64,000 nt of DNA, from positions 96,946,925-97,010,924 of the forward strand of contig OY743168.1 of NCBI GenBank assembly GCA_963555705.1, read 5' to 3'. Below are positions 1 through 9,648 of the stretch, one piece after another. The DNA is from Ligustrum vulgare. Taxonomy: Eukaryota; Streptophyta; Magnoliopsida; Lamiales; Oleaceae. Positions within the stretch are counted from its first letter, which is position 1; each line of letters opens with the position of its first letter. The notes under the pieces were generated by a model. That model was not told where the DNA came from, ran no database searches, and saw nothing but the letters and a program-made list of their open reading frames with translations. The position numbers were made by a program, and so were the translations under genes.

Positions 1-208
1 AGACCTCCGTTAGGTATTCACTATTCAAAACCAATTTTTTTTAAAAAAATTATTTTTAACAACACATTCAGCCAATAAAATAATCTATACATAAACTCAA
101 ATATATTACTCACTTTTTAACTACACATTTTATTGTTTAAATGTATTGTTAAAAATAAGTTTTGAAAAAAAAATGAGGTTTTAAATAATGAATATCAAAC
201 AGAGGTCT
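1..208. mobile_element. MITE with long terminal inverted repeats
   Basis: The first bases (AGACCTCCGTTAGGTATTCA) are matched in inverted orientation by the bases ending at 208 (AGACCTCTGTTTGATATTCA read on the minus strand). The similarity continues inward for about 70 bp, so nearly the whole element can fold back on itself. It is AT-rich and has no coding capacity. The left flank lies outside the window, so the target duplication and superfamily cannot be decided. Confidence 0.75.
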
Positions 209-235
209 TATATTTTGGTATTTTTGTAAGTATTA

Positions 236-1360
236 TGTTCACTAATATCTCGCTAAGCGAAATACTCCCGCAAGTGTACGGATCGTGAAGCGTAGTTAAA
301 ATGGACCTAAGAGTCCGGATTATCGTTCCCACGAGAACCGTTTACTAAGTACCGAAATGTGTAAATTCTTATCATTATTTGAACCAAGAAATGAATTTGA
401 GTTGTTTTGTATACTAATATTTGTAACGATGACTGAAAGATTAAAACTTTGCACGGGATTGAGATTTCACAATTGCTGATTGTTTTTAAATATAATTGAA
501 AGTAGTTGGGATTCACGGGTTCACCTAGCCAATTAAATCAATTCCTATTCCAAATTTTATTTTCTAAATATGTATTCGATCGAATTCACTAAATTAAATT
601 GAGATTCCTCTCTCGAGTTTAAATCAATCCTACCTAGATAAGTCAACCTTGTATCTCTACAGCGGGTCCGAATATTCCTTATCTAAATGCATTACATGCA
701 AGAACTCACACATGATCGCACTAATTACAAGAGTATATCTCTATCTCTTGTTCAATTAACGGATTTATTACCTAGATCTATGTTATTAACTCACTTCTCG
801 GATTATGAAAATAACACATGAAATCATGAATAAGTGATCAATTCATTCACGCATTAAAAGCAATAATAATTCAACACATGCATTACGGCATTAAAACAAG
901 GAATATGGAATTAAAGTACTTGACTAGGCTACATCGTGATTCACAACGTTAAGATTAGTTATACATAATAAATGAATAATAAAAGCAATCTGAATTAAAA
1001 TTAAACATGCTGAACTTTATGAAATGACAATAAGAAAAGAAGTCTTGCACCAAGATTTGATCTCCCGTGTTAAGCTCCTACATTCCCGTGCTTTTCCGTG
1101 CTTGAATCTCCTCCTTAAGTAGATGTCGAATTGCCAAGAATTCTCCAATATCAAGCTCTGCAAAAGTGCTCATCTCCTTCCTCTCACGCCCCTCCTCCTT
1201 CTAGGTTAAATTCCCCACTGTTTTTCTTGTTAAAATCGCGCACAAAAGCCCAATACAGGCCCATTCGGACGCCTACGCGATCGCGTGGTTTGGATTCCAG
1301 CGATCGTGTGGGCGAACCTGTTTTTGCTCTGCATGAAATTTGTCGCCACGTCGCGATCAC
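236..1360 (-). repeat. 3' LTR of element B, distal part
   Basis: It starts at TGTTCACTAATATCTCGC and is about 98% identical by eye to 30354-31314. On the minus strand this is the downstream part of the LTR. It holds the 12-bp palindrome ACGCGATCGCGT at 1275-1286. Element A is inserted after 1360. The remainder of the LTR resumes at 20175, giving a reconstructed LTR length of about 1447 bp. Confidence 0.9.
1356..1360. repeat. Target-site duplication ATCAC, left side of the A array
   Basis: ATCAC directly precedes the first LTR of element A, and the same five bases directly follow the last LTR at 20170-20174. A 5-bp duplication is normal for LTR retrotransposon integration. Only one pair exists around the whole array. 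Confidence 0.9.
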
Positions 1361-3060
1361 TGATAAGTGTATTTTATACACTTATTTCTATCCTAAAAGT
1401 ATTAATTTATATGTTTGTTTTAGGATATTTGCTATTTATTTTGTGTTATTTGTTTATATTTCAGAAATAATTCCAAAGTCGAGAAAACAATGAAATTGGA
1501 GCAAAAAAAATCAAATTGGATGATAAGAGAACTAAAGTATGCAAATCAAGAATGGATGAAGTAGATCAAGGGCTAAATTGAAAGAAAAGTCAAAGAAAGA
1601 ACCAAATTGGTAGATTTCAGAAGTTCAAGGACCAAATTGCAAATATTCAATAGTTGATTCGGATCAAGATAAGATACTTGAGGACTTTTAGGAGTCAATT
1701 GGGTGCAATTAGAAGTCAAAAAGGAATGAAATATGGTAAGAATATTACCATAAATTCATTCCAATCACACAAGATTTTCGGGCAGATTTTTAATCAGATT
1801 TGAAAGCTAATTTCGGGGCAGTAAACATTCGAATTGGGAAAATACTATTTCAGGAAGAATTGTATCCCTTTACGTTATCTTTCTAACTGACTTTGAAGCA
1901 CCTCAATCGGATAATTTAATAGAAAGATATGATCAAAATACTAAATGCTGTGCAATAAAAGGATGAGGACTAAATTGCTGAAATTTAAAGAAGAAAACTG
2001 TAGCTGCCGGTATAACCGTGCGGCCGCACGGTAAAAAAAATCAGCGACTGATGTTTACCTGCAGAGTCATGCGACCGCGTGTTTTTGAACCGTGCGGCCG
2101 CACGGTAGTCCCGACTGGGCCTCAACTGGGCTTTTTACGCGGAATTCAGCAATTTCCTCCACAATTAACCTAATTCTCATGAACATCTATAAATACCAGA
2201 CCTAAGGCACGAAATTAGGGGTTCCCAACTTGCTAAATTCATGCCAAAACGCTGTCGAAGTTCCGAGGGATCCAAACCACGCCAAGATCAAGATTGAAGA
2301 TATAATTGCAAGGAGATGAATTGGGTTACATCTTTTCATATCTTTTGTTATTTATTTTCTATTATGTTTCTAGGCTAGGTTAATTGTGTTGGAATTGTGA
2401 TGAAATTTTAATTTCTTGACTCCATATTTTAATTTATTATTTAATTTATGCAATTCATGATTTTGAGCAATTGAATTATGCTTTTTCTATCATGCAATTA
2501 CTTGATCACTAGTTGTATGATTTTAGGTTGTGATTTCTTAAGTTCGAAAGATTAGGATTTCATTAGACTTGTTTCGATTGCCACAAAGTCCGATAGGGGA
2601 TAGAAATATACCCCTATGCTTTGTGTTATCTGCTATAATATTCATAGTTATTTTAATGTTTTCTTGCACATTCGTATTCAACATAGAAATATAGTTGGGT
2701 CGTGTGTAGGAATAGACGTTATTGTTTGTCCGAAAGGAAGTTTTAACAACATTAGGAATATGGATTTTCAAAACCCGTGAATTGTATTTAAATAATTGGT
2801 TAAGATATGGATGATAGAGTCAAAATGGATTCATAATTCTAACGCATTTATTTTCATTCGTTTAAAATCAAATTTGTCAATTTTTTAGTTTAATCTTCAT
2901 TTTAATTTTCAAAATCAAAATTTTCAAACTCAAACAATTTCTAGTTCCGGTTAAGGTAGTAGTCTAAAATACGATTTAAAACAATCTCTGTGGGAACAAT
3001 ATTCGGACTTAAAATCCACTTTATTACTTGCGCGACCCGTACACTTGCGGAGCGTCGTCA
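1361..3060 (+). repeat. Element A LTR 1 (1700 bp)
   Basis: It begins TGATAAGTG and ends GTCGTCA, which is TG...CA. Two perfect 18-bp palindromes ACCGTGCGGCCGCACGGT lie at 2015-2032 and 2089-2106, with a degenerate relative (CATGCGACCGCGTG) between them. It differs from LTR 2 at about two positions near 1505-1530. A short TATA-like stretch (TATAAATACC) near 2190 could belong to the promoter. The minus-strand reading frame around 2538-2771 is a shadow with no coding support. Confidence 0.93.
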
Positions 3061-3066
3061 AGTTTT

Positions 3067-3084
3067 TGGCGCCGTTGCCGGGGA
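3067..3084 (+). other. Primer binding site of element A (tRNA-Asp type)
   Basis: TGGCGCCGTTGCCGGGGA begins six bases after LTR 1 and complements the 3' end of plant tRNA-Asp including CCA. Identical sites follow LTR 2 (from 8773) and LTR 3 (from 14479). After LTR 4 the host sequence resumes directly, as expected for the terminal LTR. Confidence 0.9.
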
Positions 3085-3246
3085 TTGTAGTTTAAATTTA
3101 TTCTTAGATTACTTTCACTAATTCTGACTTTTTACTGCTTTATTTTTATGTTTATTTTTAGTTTATTTCTGTTATTTTTAGTTTCTTTTTAGTTCGTTCA
3201 CTATTTGCCATGTTTTCTTCTTAGGTCTTGATACTCAACATTCGAG

Positions 3247-3942
3247 ATGGCTGTGGTTGACTTCAACGCAATGTCTGTACGTGATTTTCTCATAAGGGAA
3301 CAACTATTGATAGCTCAAGGAGTTGAAGAGGATGATATGCTAGTAGCAGATTTTATCATAGGAGAGCGACTACGAGATTTAAAAGCCAAATATGAAGTTA
3401 ATGAAGCTATCCTGGATACATTACCTGCTTCATTATTTGTCTCACTCTCAACTAAATTTGATGTGCTTGATTTGCCATGTGAGGTATTTCTTTTGCCAAG
3501 CGTAAATGAACATCAATTAAGGGAATCACCTCTACCGGGCTTTCAACAAACAGACCAAGAGGAAAATAATTGTCATGAAGATGCCACTGTCTCATTGTCA
3601 ACAATTCAGGATCTGGACATCAAGCTCAATGAAAACTCAATCAAAGAAGAAAATCATATGGAAATAGAGGAGTTGATCACAATAAGGGAAACAAAAACAG
3701 AGACATTGAAAGATGCAGACTGTACCATGCAATCCTCCAACTCCATTGACTACGCAATAATTGATTTCGTCATTGGCACAGACGAGATGATTGAAGTTTA
3801 TGTATTGAAGTTTGAATTAATTTGTGACATCAAGATACATGACATAGGCAAAGCGAGCTTTTGGAGTAGGAATGAAAATTGGTGCAAGTTCAACCGACAC
3901 AAGCAAAGAAGGTCATCAAAAGCCTTGTTTAAAGTTCCTTGA
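3247..3942 (+). CDS. 231-aa protein of element A, unit 1 (unknown)
   Basis: This is an uninterrupted frame from the first ATG after the PBS and leader. The product is acidic and mostly hydrophilic, with a short basic C-terminus (RHKQRRSSKALFKVP). I see no zinc knuckle, protease, RT or integrase motif, no signal peptide and no membrane segment. It sits where gag-pol begins in an autonomous element and ends just before the conserved GGGAGGCAACCC hairpin that follows pol in element B. It may be a captured gene, a diverged gag remnant or a trans-acting protein. It differs from units 2 and 3 at one residue (Cys instead of Tyr near residue 213). Confidence 0.6.
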   Translation: MAVVDFNAMSVRDFLIREQLLIAQGVEEDDMLVADFIIGERLRDLKAKYEVNEAILDTLPASLFVSLSTKFDVLDLPCEVFLLPSVNEHQLRESPLPGFQQTDQEENNCHEDATVSLSTIQDLDIKLNENSIKEENHMEIEELITIRETKTETLKDADCTMQSSNSIDYAIIDFVIGTDEMIEVYVLKFELICDIKIHDIGKASFWSRNENWCKFNRHKQRRSSKALFKVP

Positions 3943-6900
3943 ACGACCAACGCAATTTGCAAAAAGTCTAGCTCTAGACTATAAATTAAGCGTTTGCTGG
4001 GAGGCAACCCAATTTTTTCTAACCCCTTTTCTTTAGTTATTTTGTTTATTTGCTTTTGAGTTATTTATTTGCTTATTAGTTTTTTTTTAGTTACTAGACA
4101 TTTCATTTAGGAGCATTAGGATGTTTAGAATGCATGCATTTAGTTGTGATGTGTTCTAAGTACTTCTAGTATTCTAGGGTGATTGTTTTAGCATCTTTAG
4201 TTTTCATTGCATTAGTATTTGTTTTGATGCTTTACATTGCATTATAGGATCATTAGCATGTTTAGAATTCACATTTTGACATGATAGTGGCATTGAAAAT
4301 TTCATTACACCTATTTTGCATGTTTTAGCATTTTTAGGATCTACTTACTTTCTATTTGTTTTATTGTTAATCATCACAATCTTCCACTTGATCAACTAGC
4401 TTAGAACATGTGCATATAGTTTAGAAGTTGGTTGCATGCATTTGAAAGCATTTAGGGGTCCAAAACGGGGTCCAAAACTCAACTTTTGAAAAATCACAGG
4501 CCTCTGCCAAAAGCTACCGTGCGGTCGCACGGTTATAAATTGGACAGAACCAGCAGTTTGATATATATTGCCAAACCTTTCATTTTAACCACTTCAAACT
4601 CGTTTTTCCTCCCCCAAATCGCCCAACATTGAATCCCCAATTGTTCCCCTAAGTTTGCTCATCATTTTAACTTCAATTCATGTGTTGCATTGCTTCCAAA
4701 ACATTAAAAATGTAAGAATTTTTCACCAATTTCTATGATTGTGCAAAATTCTTGTGTTCTCCAAATTCTTTGTGAAAATTAAATATTGTGAATTGATGGT
4801 GATGGGTTTAGGCTAGAACTTGGAGTATTGAATTGTGTTTATTAGGTGAAAATTTTTGGCTTAATTCAAGTCTCCAATTTTATGAATTTCTTGATTTCTT
4901 AATATGCATGTAAGGTGTTTGATTAAATGTTTCAATGAGATTTTTGTTGAGTTTTGGAAAATCTTTTTGGATGATCACCCTCACTACATGTTAAACATCA
5001 TTTGTGCATCGTCCATTCATTGTTTACACTGATTTAAGGCATAGAACTCAACATGAACATCTTTGCACTACAAAGCACTTCATTGCAAGGCATCACAGCA
5101 CCACTGCACCTGTTTTCAGCTTCACTGCATCTACTTAGTCACATCTTTTCATGACCCAAATGAACTTCAAACTTGCTGAATTTTTGATATGTTATAGACC
5201 GAGTTATATATTTTCATATGCCCGGGACATGTCTCAGGAAATTTTCACTTTTTCGAAGCGATGTCAAGGGCTGAAAATTAGTGGTCAACCACTTTTCAAA
5301 AATTTCAAAATTTTTCTAAGTCCTAGTTTGGGTGTGTTGTGTTGATTTTCTTTAGTTCCTATGTAATAATTATGCTTCTAATGATCATTAATGTTTATTT
5401 GCAAGGAACATATCATCATGGGACAATTCACGCCAAACATGGAAAAGGAAGTAAAGGGGTCATTTCATCCAACAAAACATTCAAGTCAAAGCTTCAAAAA
5501 TGGGAACACCAACTCTCCAAACCCGGGAAGTACATTAACCCTTCTTGTTATTTCTGTGTTTATTTTCTTTATATGTTTTGAATACATTGAGGACAATGTA
5601 TGATTCTAGCTTGGGGGTGGGCTCATTCATGTGCTTCATGTACACATTCATTCGATTTTGGGCAGAAAATTCAAAAAAAATTGAAAAATGTGAAAAAAAA
5701 TCATAAAAAGTGAAAATTTTGAAATATTTTGTTAACTTATTTATTTCTTATGACATGATTTAAATTGACCTTTGTGCTTTAGTTAGAAAATTGGACAACA
5801 TACGAACTAAATTTTTCTAAACATTCATCCATGTAAGACTTTAATCAAATTAGAGCACATAGCCAATTTCAAGTAATGACTTGTGTAAGGAGATGCTTGA
5901 TATTTGTGGGGGTAAACTTGTGCACTTTGAACATAGAACTGACTGTAAAATCCCAAACCTTTAGAAATTTAGATCCCGACCTGAAATGTAGAACCAAACT
6001 GCTCAAGAAGAAGTTTGGGGGTGGGAAGGTTAGATCGAGTGTGCATTGGTAGATTGAGAATTTGAAGTTTTAATTTTACATCTATAGTGTAAGGGATTTC
6101 GATCAACAAGTATAAACCATAAAAACCAGCATAAAAACAGAAAAATGCTGAAGGTCTTATTCCGCTCTTCAAATGCCTTTTTGACTCGAGCAAGTAAGTC
6201 TGAGGGATTCTCTGAATCTGGTACCCTAAAATCAACTGAGTTGGGAGCTTCCGACCTAAAGCTCGCTACAGGGGTCAACTAGAAAGCAAGTACGGAGAGT
6301 GGACTTATACATAAGACACAAAAACATCTTTAACTTTTTTGTTTAAGCCTTTATGACTCGGGTAATTAAGTCTGAGGGGTTCTTTGAACCTGGTACCCTA
6401 AGCTCAACTGAGTAGGGAGCTACCGACCTAAAGCTCGCTACAGGGGTCATATAGAAAGCAAGTATGAAAAGTATTGCACAAAGATGGTAAAAGATAAGGA
6501 CATTAAAAGAAAAAGTCGTCCAAATAAAAGAAAAAATGAATAAAATGGTATAAGCTTTGTTGATTGAAATTCCTAACACTTTGTTAATTATTCCTGGTCT
6601 GTCGTGCATACTTGTCTAGTCCTAACTGCCTTGTGTGGAAAAATGCAATATATACATGTTTAGAAACCACATCAATAGGAAAGACCTCGGGATATGAGAG
6701 AAAAGCAGTAAGGTTGTGATCATCCATGAGAGGGTAAGGAAAATCAAAAGAAAATCATTGTTGACCACATGGGATTCAGGCTTACTCTTGCATAAAAAGT
6801 CACACATTTTCAAGTTTATTTTTGCATAAGTTTGAATCTGATTTTGGCTATTCACACACACACAATGAAGTTGAGCATCGGATGAATGAAAATATTTTAT

Positions 6901-7066
6901 GTTGTTCATATTTCTTTTTCTAAAGTGAATCGTCAATTTGGATTGTTGAAGCACATGGTAAATAAGTTGACAAAAGCAAAAACATTTTTTAATTTGCATT
7001 TTTAATTTTATAGTTTATTTTTATTTTTTTGTTCGAGGACGAACAATAGTTCTAGTTTGGGGGTGT
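3943..7066 (+). other. Non-coding 3' part of element A, unit 1
   Basis: It contains the hairpin TGGGAGGCAACCCA near 4000-4014, an 18-bp near-palindrome ACCGTGCGGTCGCACGGT at 4516-4533, two ~95-bp direct repeats at 6183-6277 and 6355-6449 (both ending CGCTACAGGGGTCA), the hairpin TTGTTCGAGGACGAACAA near 7029-7046 and the PPT at 7054-7066. The short frames on either strand show no coding character beyond being copied with the array. The direct-repeat block is homologous to 21113-21475 in element B. Confidence 0.8.
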
Positions 7067-8766
7067 TGATAAGTGTATTTTATACACTTATTTCTATCCT
7101 AAAAGTATTAATTTATATGTTTGTTTTAGGATATTTGCTATTTATTTTGTGTTATTTGTTTATATTTCAGAAATAATTCCAAAGTCGAGAAAACAATGAA
7201 ATTGGAGCAAAAACAATCAAATTGGATGATAAAAGAACTAAAGTATGCAAATCAAGAATGGATGAAGTAGATCAAGGGCTAAATTGAAAGAAAAGTCAAA
7301 GAAAGAACCAAATTGGTAGATTTCAGAAGTTCAAGGACCAAATTGCAAATATTCAATAGTTGATTCGGATCAAGATAAGATACTTGAGGACTTTTAGGAG
7401 TCAATTGGGTGCAATTAGAAGTCAAAAAGGAATGAAATATGGTAAGAATATTACCATAAATTCATTCCAATCACACAAGATTTTCGGGCAGATTTTTAAT
7501 CAGATTTGAAAGCTAATTTCGGGGCAGTAAACATTCGAATTGGGAAAATACTATTTCAGGAAGAATTGTATCCCTTTACGTTATCTTTCTAACTGACTTT
7601 GAAGCACCTCAATCGGATAATTTAATAGAAAGATATGATCAAAATACTAAATGCTGTGCAATAAAAGGATGAGGACTAAATTGCTGAAATTTAAAGAAGA
7701 AAACTGTAGCTGCCGGTATAACCGTGCGGCCGCACGGTAAAAAAAATCAGCGACTGATGTTTACCTGCAGAGTCATGCGACCGCGTGTTTTTGAACCGTG
7801 CGGCCGCACGGTAGTCCCGACTGGGCCTCAACTGGGCTTTTTACGCGGAATTCAGCAATTTCCTCCACAATTAACCTAATTCTCATGAACATCTATAAAT
7901 ACCAGACCTAAGGCACGAAATTAGGGGTTCCCAACTTGCTAAATTCATGCCAAAACGCTGTCGAAGTTCCGAGGGATCCAAACCACGCCAAGATCAAGAT
8001 TGAAGATATAATTGCAAGGAGATGAATTGGGTTACATCTTTTCATATCTTTTGTTATTTATTTTCTATTATGTTTCTAGGCTAGGTTAATTGTGTTGGAA
8101 TTGTGATGAAATTTTAATTTCTTGACTCCATATTTTAATTTATTATTTAATTTATGCAATTCATGATTTTGAGCAATTGAATTATGCTTTTTCTATCATG
8201 CAATTACTTGATCACTAGTTGTATGATTTTAGGTTGTGATTTCTTAAGTTCGAAAGATTAGGATTTCATTAGACTTGTTTCGATTGCCACAAAGTCCGAT
8301 AGGGGATAGAAATATACCCCTATGCTTTGTGTTATCTGCTATAATATTCATAGTTATTTTAATGTTTTCTTGCACATTCGTATTCAACATAGAAATATAG
8401 TTGGGTCGTGTGTAGGAATAGACGTTATTGTTTGTCCGAAAGGAAGTTTTAACAACATTAGGAATATGGATTTTCAAAACCCGTGAATTGTATTTAAATA
8501 ATTGGTTAAGATATGGATGATAGAGTCAAAATGGATTCATAATTCTAACGCATTTATTTTCATTCGTTTAAAATCAAATTTGTCAATTTTTTAGTTTAAT
8601 CTTCATTTTAATTTTCAAAATCAAAATTTTCAAACTCAAACAATTTCTAGTTCCGGTTAAGGTAGTAGTCTAAAATACGATTTAAAACAATCTCTGTGGG
8701 AACAATATTCGGACTTAAAATCCACTTTATTACTTGCGCGACCCGTACACTTGCGGAGCGTCGTCA
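7067..8766 (+). repeat. Element A LTR 2
   Basis: It lies exactly 5706 bp after LTR 1. I see no difference from LTR 3. It serves as 3' LTR of unit 1 and 5' LTR of unit 2. Confidence 0.93.
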
Positions 8767-8952
8767 AGTTTTTGGCGCCGTTGCCGGGGATTGTAGTTTA
8801 AATTTATTCTTAGATTACTTTCACTAATTCTGACTTTTTACTGCTTTATTTTTATGTTTATTTTTAGTTTATTTCTGTTATTTTTAGTTTCTTTTTAGTT
8901 CGTTCACTATTTGCCATGTTTTCTTCTTAGGTCTTGATACTCAACATTCGAG

Positions 8953-9648
8953 ATGGCTGTGGTTGACTTCAACGCAATGTCTGTACGTGATTTTCTCATA
9001 AGGGAACAACTATTGATAGCTCAAGGAGTTGAAGAGGATGATATGCTAGTAGCAGATTTTATCATAGGAGAGCGACTACGAGATTTAAAAGCCAAATATG
9101 AAGTTAATGAAGCTATCCTGGATACATTACCTGCTTCATTATTTGTCTCACTCTCAACTAAATTTGATGTGCTTGATTTGCCATGTGAGGTATTTCTTTT
9201 GCCAAGCGTAAATGAACATCAATTAAGGGAATCACCTCTACCGGGCTTTCAACAAACAGACCAAGAGGAAAATAATTGTCATGAAGATGCCACTGTCTCA
9301 TTGTCAACAATTCAGGATCTGGACATCAAGCTCAATGAAAACTCAATCAAAGAAGAAAATCATATGGAAATAGAGGAGTTGATCACAATAAGGGAAACAA
9401 AAACAGAGACATTGAAAGATGCAGACTGTACCATGCAATCCTCCAACTCCATTGACTACGCAATAATTGATTTCGTCATTGGCACAGACGAGATGATTGA
9501 AGTTTATGTATTGAAGTTTGAATTAATTTGTGACATCAAGATACATGACATAGGCAAAGCGAGCTTTTGGAGTAGGAATGAAAATTGGTACAAGTTCAAC
9601 CGACACAAGCAAAGAAGGTCATCAAAAGCCTTGTTTAAAGTTCCTTGA
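8953..9648 (+). CDS. 231-aa protein of element A, unit 2 (unknown)
   Basis: The reading frame is intact and identical to unit 3, differing from unit 1 by one residue (Tyr for Cys, codon TAC for TGC). The context is the same: PBS and leader upstream, conserved hairpin downstream. No function can be assigned. The frame contains no stop in any of the three units, but the units are too recently copied for that to prove selection. Confidence 0.6.
   Translation: MAVVDFNAMSVRDFLIREQLLIAQGVEEDDMLVADFIIGERLRDLKAKYEVNEAILDTLPASLFVSLSTKFDVLDLPCEVFLLPSVNEHQLRESPLPGFQQTDQEENNCHEDATVSLSTIQDLDIKLNENSIKEENHMEIEELITIRETKTETLKDADCTMQSSNSIDYAIIDFVIGTDEMIEVYVLKFELICDIKIHDIGKASFWSRNENWYKFNRHKQRRSSKALFKVP

Noticed and set aside
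2538..2771. Minus-strand 77-codon frame repeated in every LTR of element A
   Set aside because: It lies inside the LTR opposite to the element and has no recognisable features. It recurs only because the LTR is copied.
6622..6999. Minus-strand 125-codon frame repeated in the array
   Set aside because: Antisense to the element, Cys/His/Leu-rich by composition, and with no domain. Treated as a shadow.
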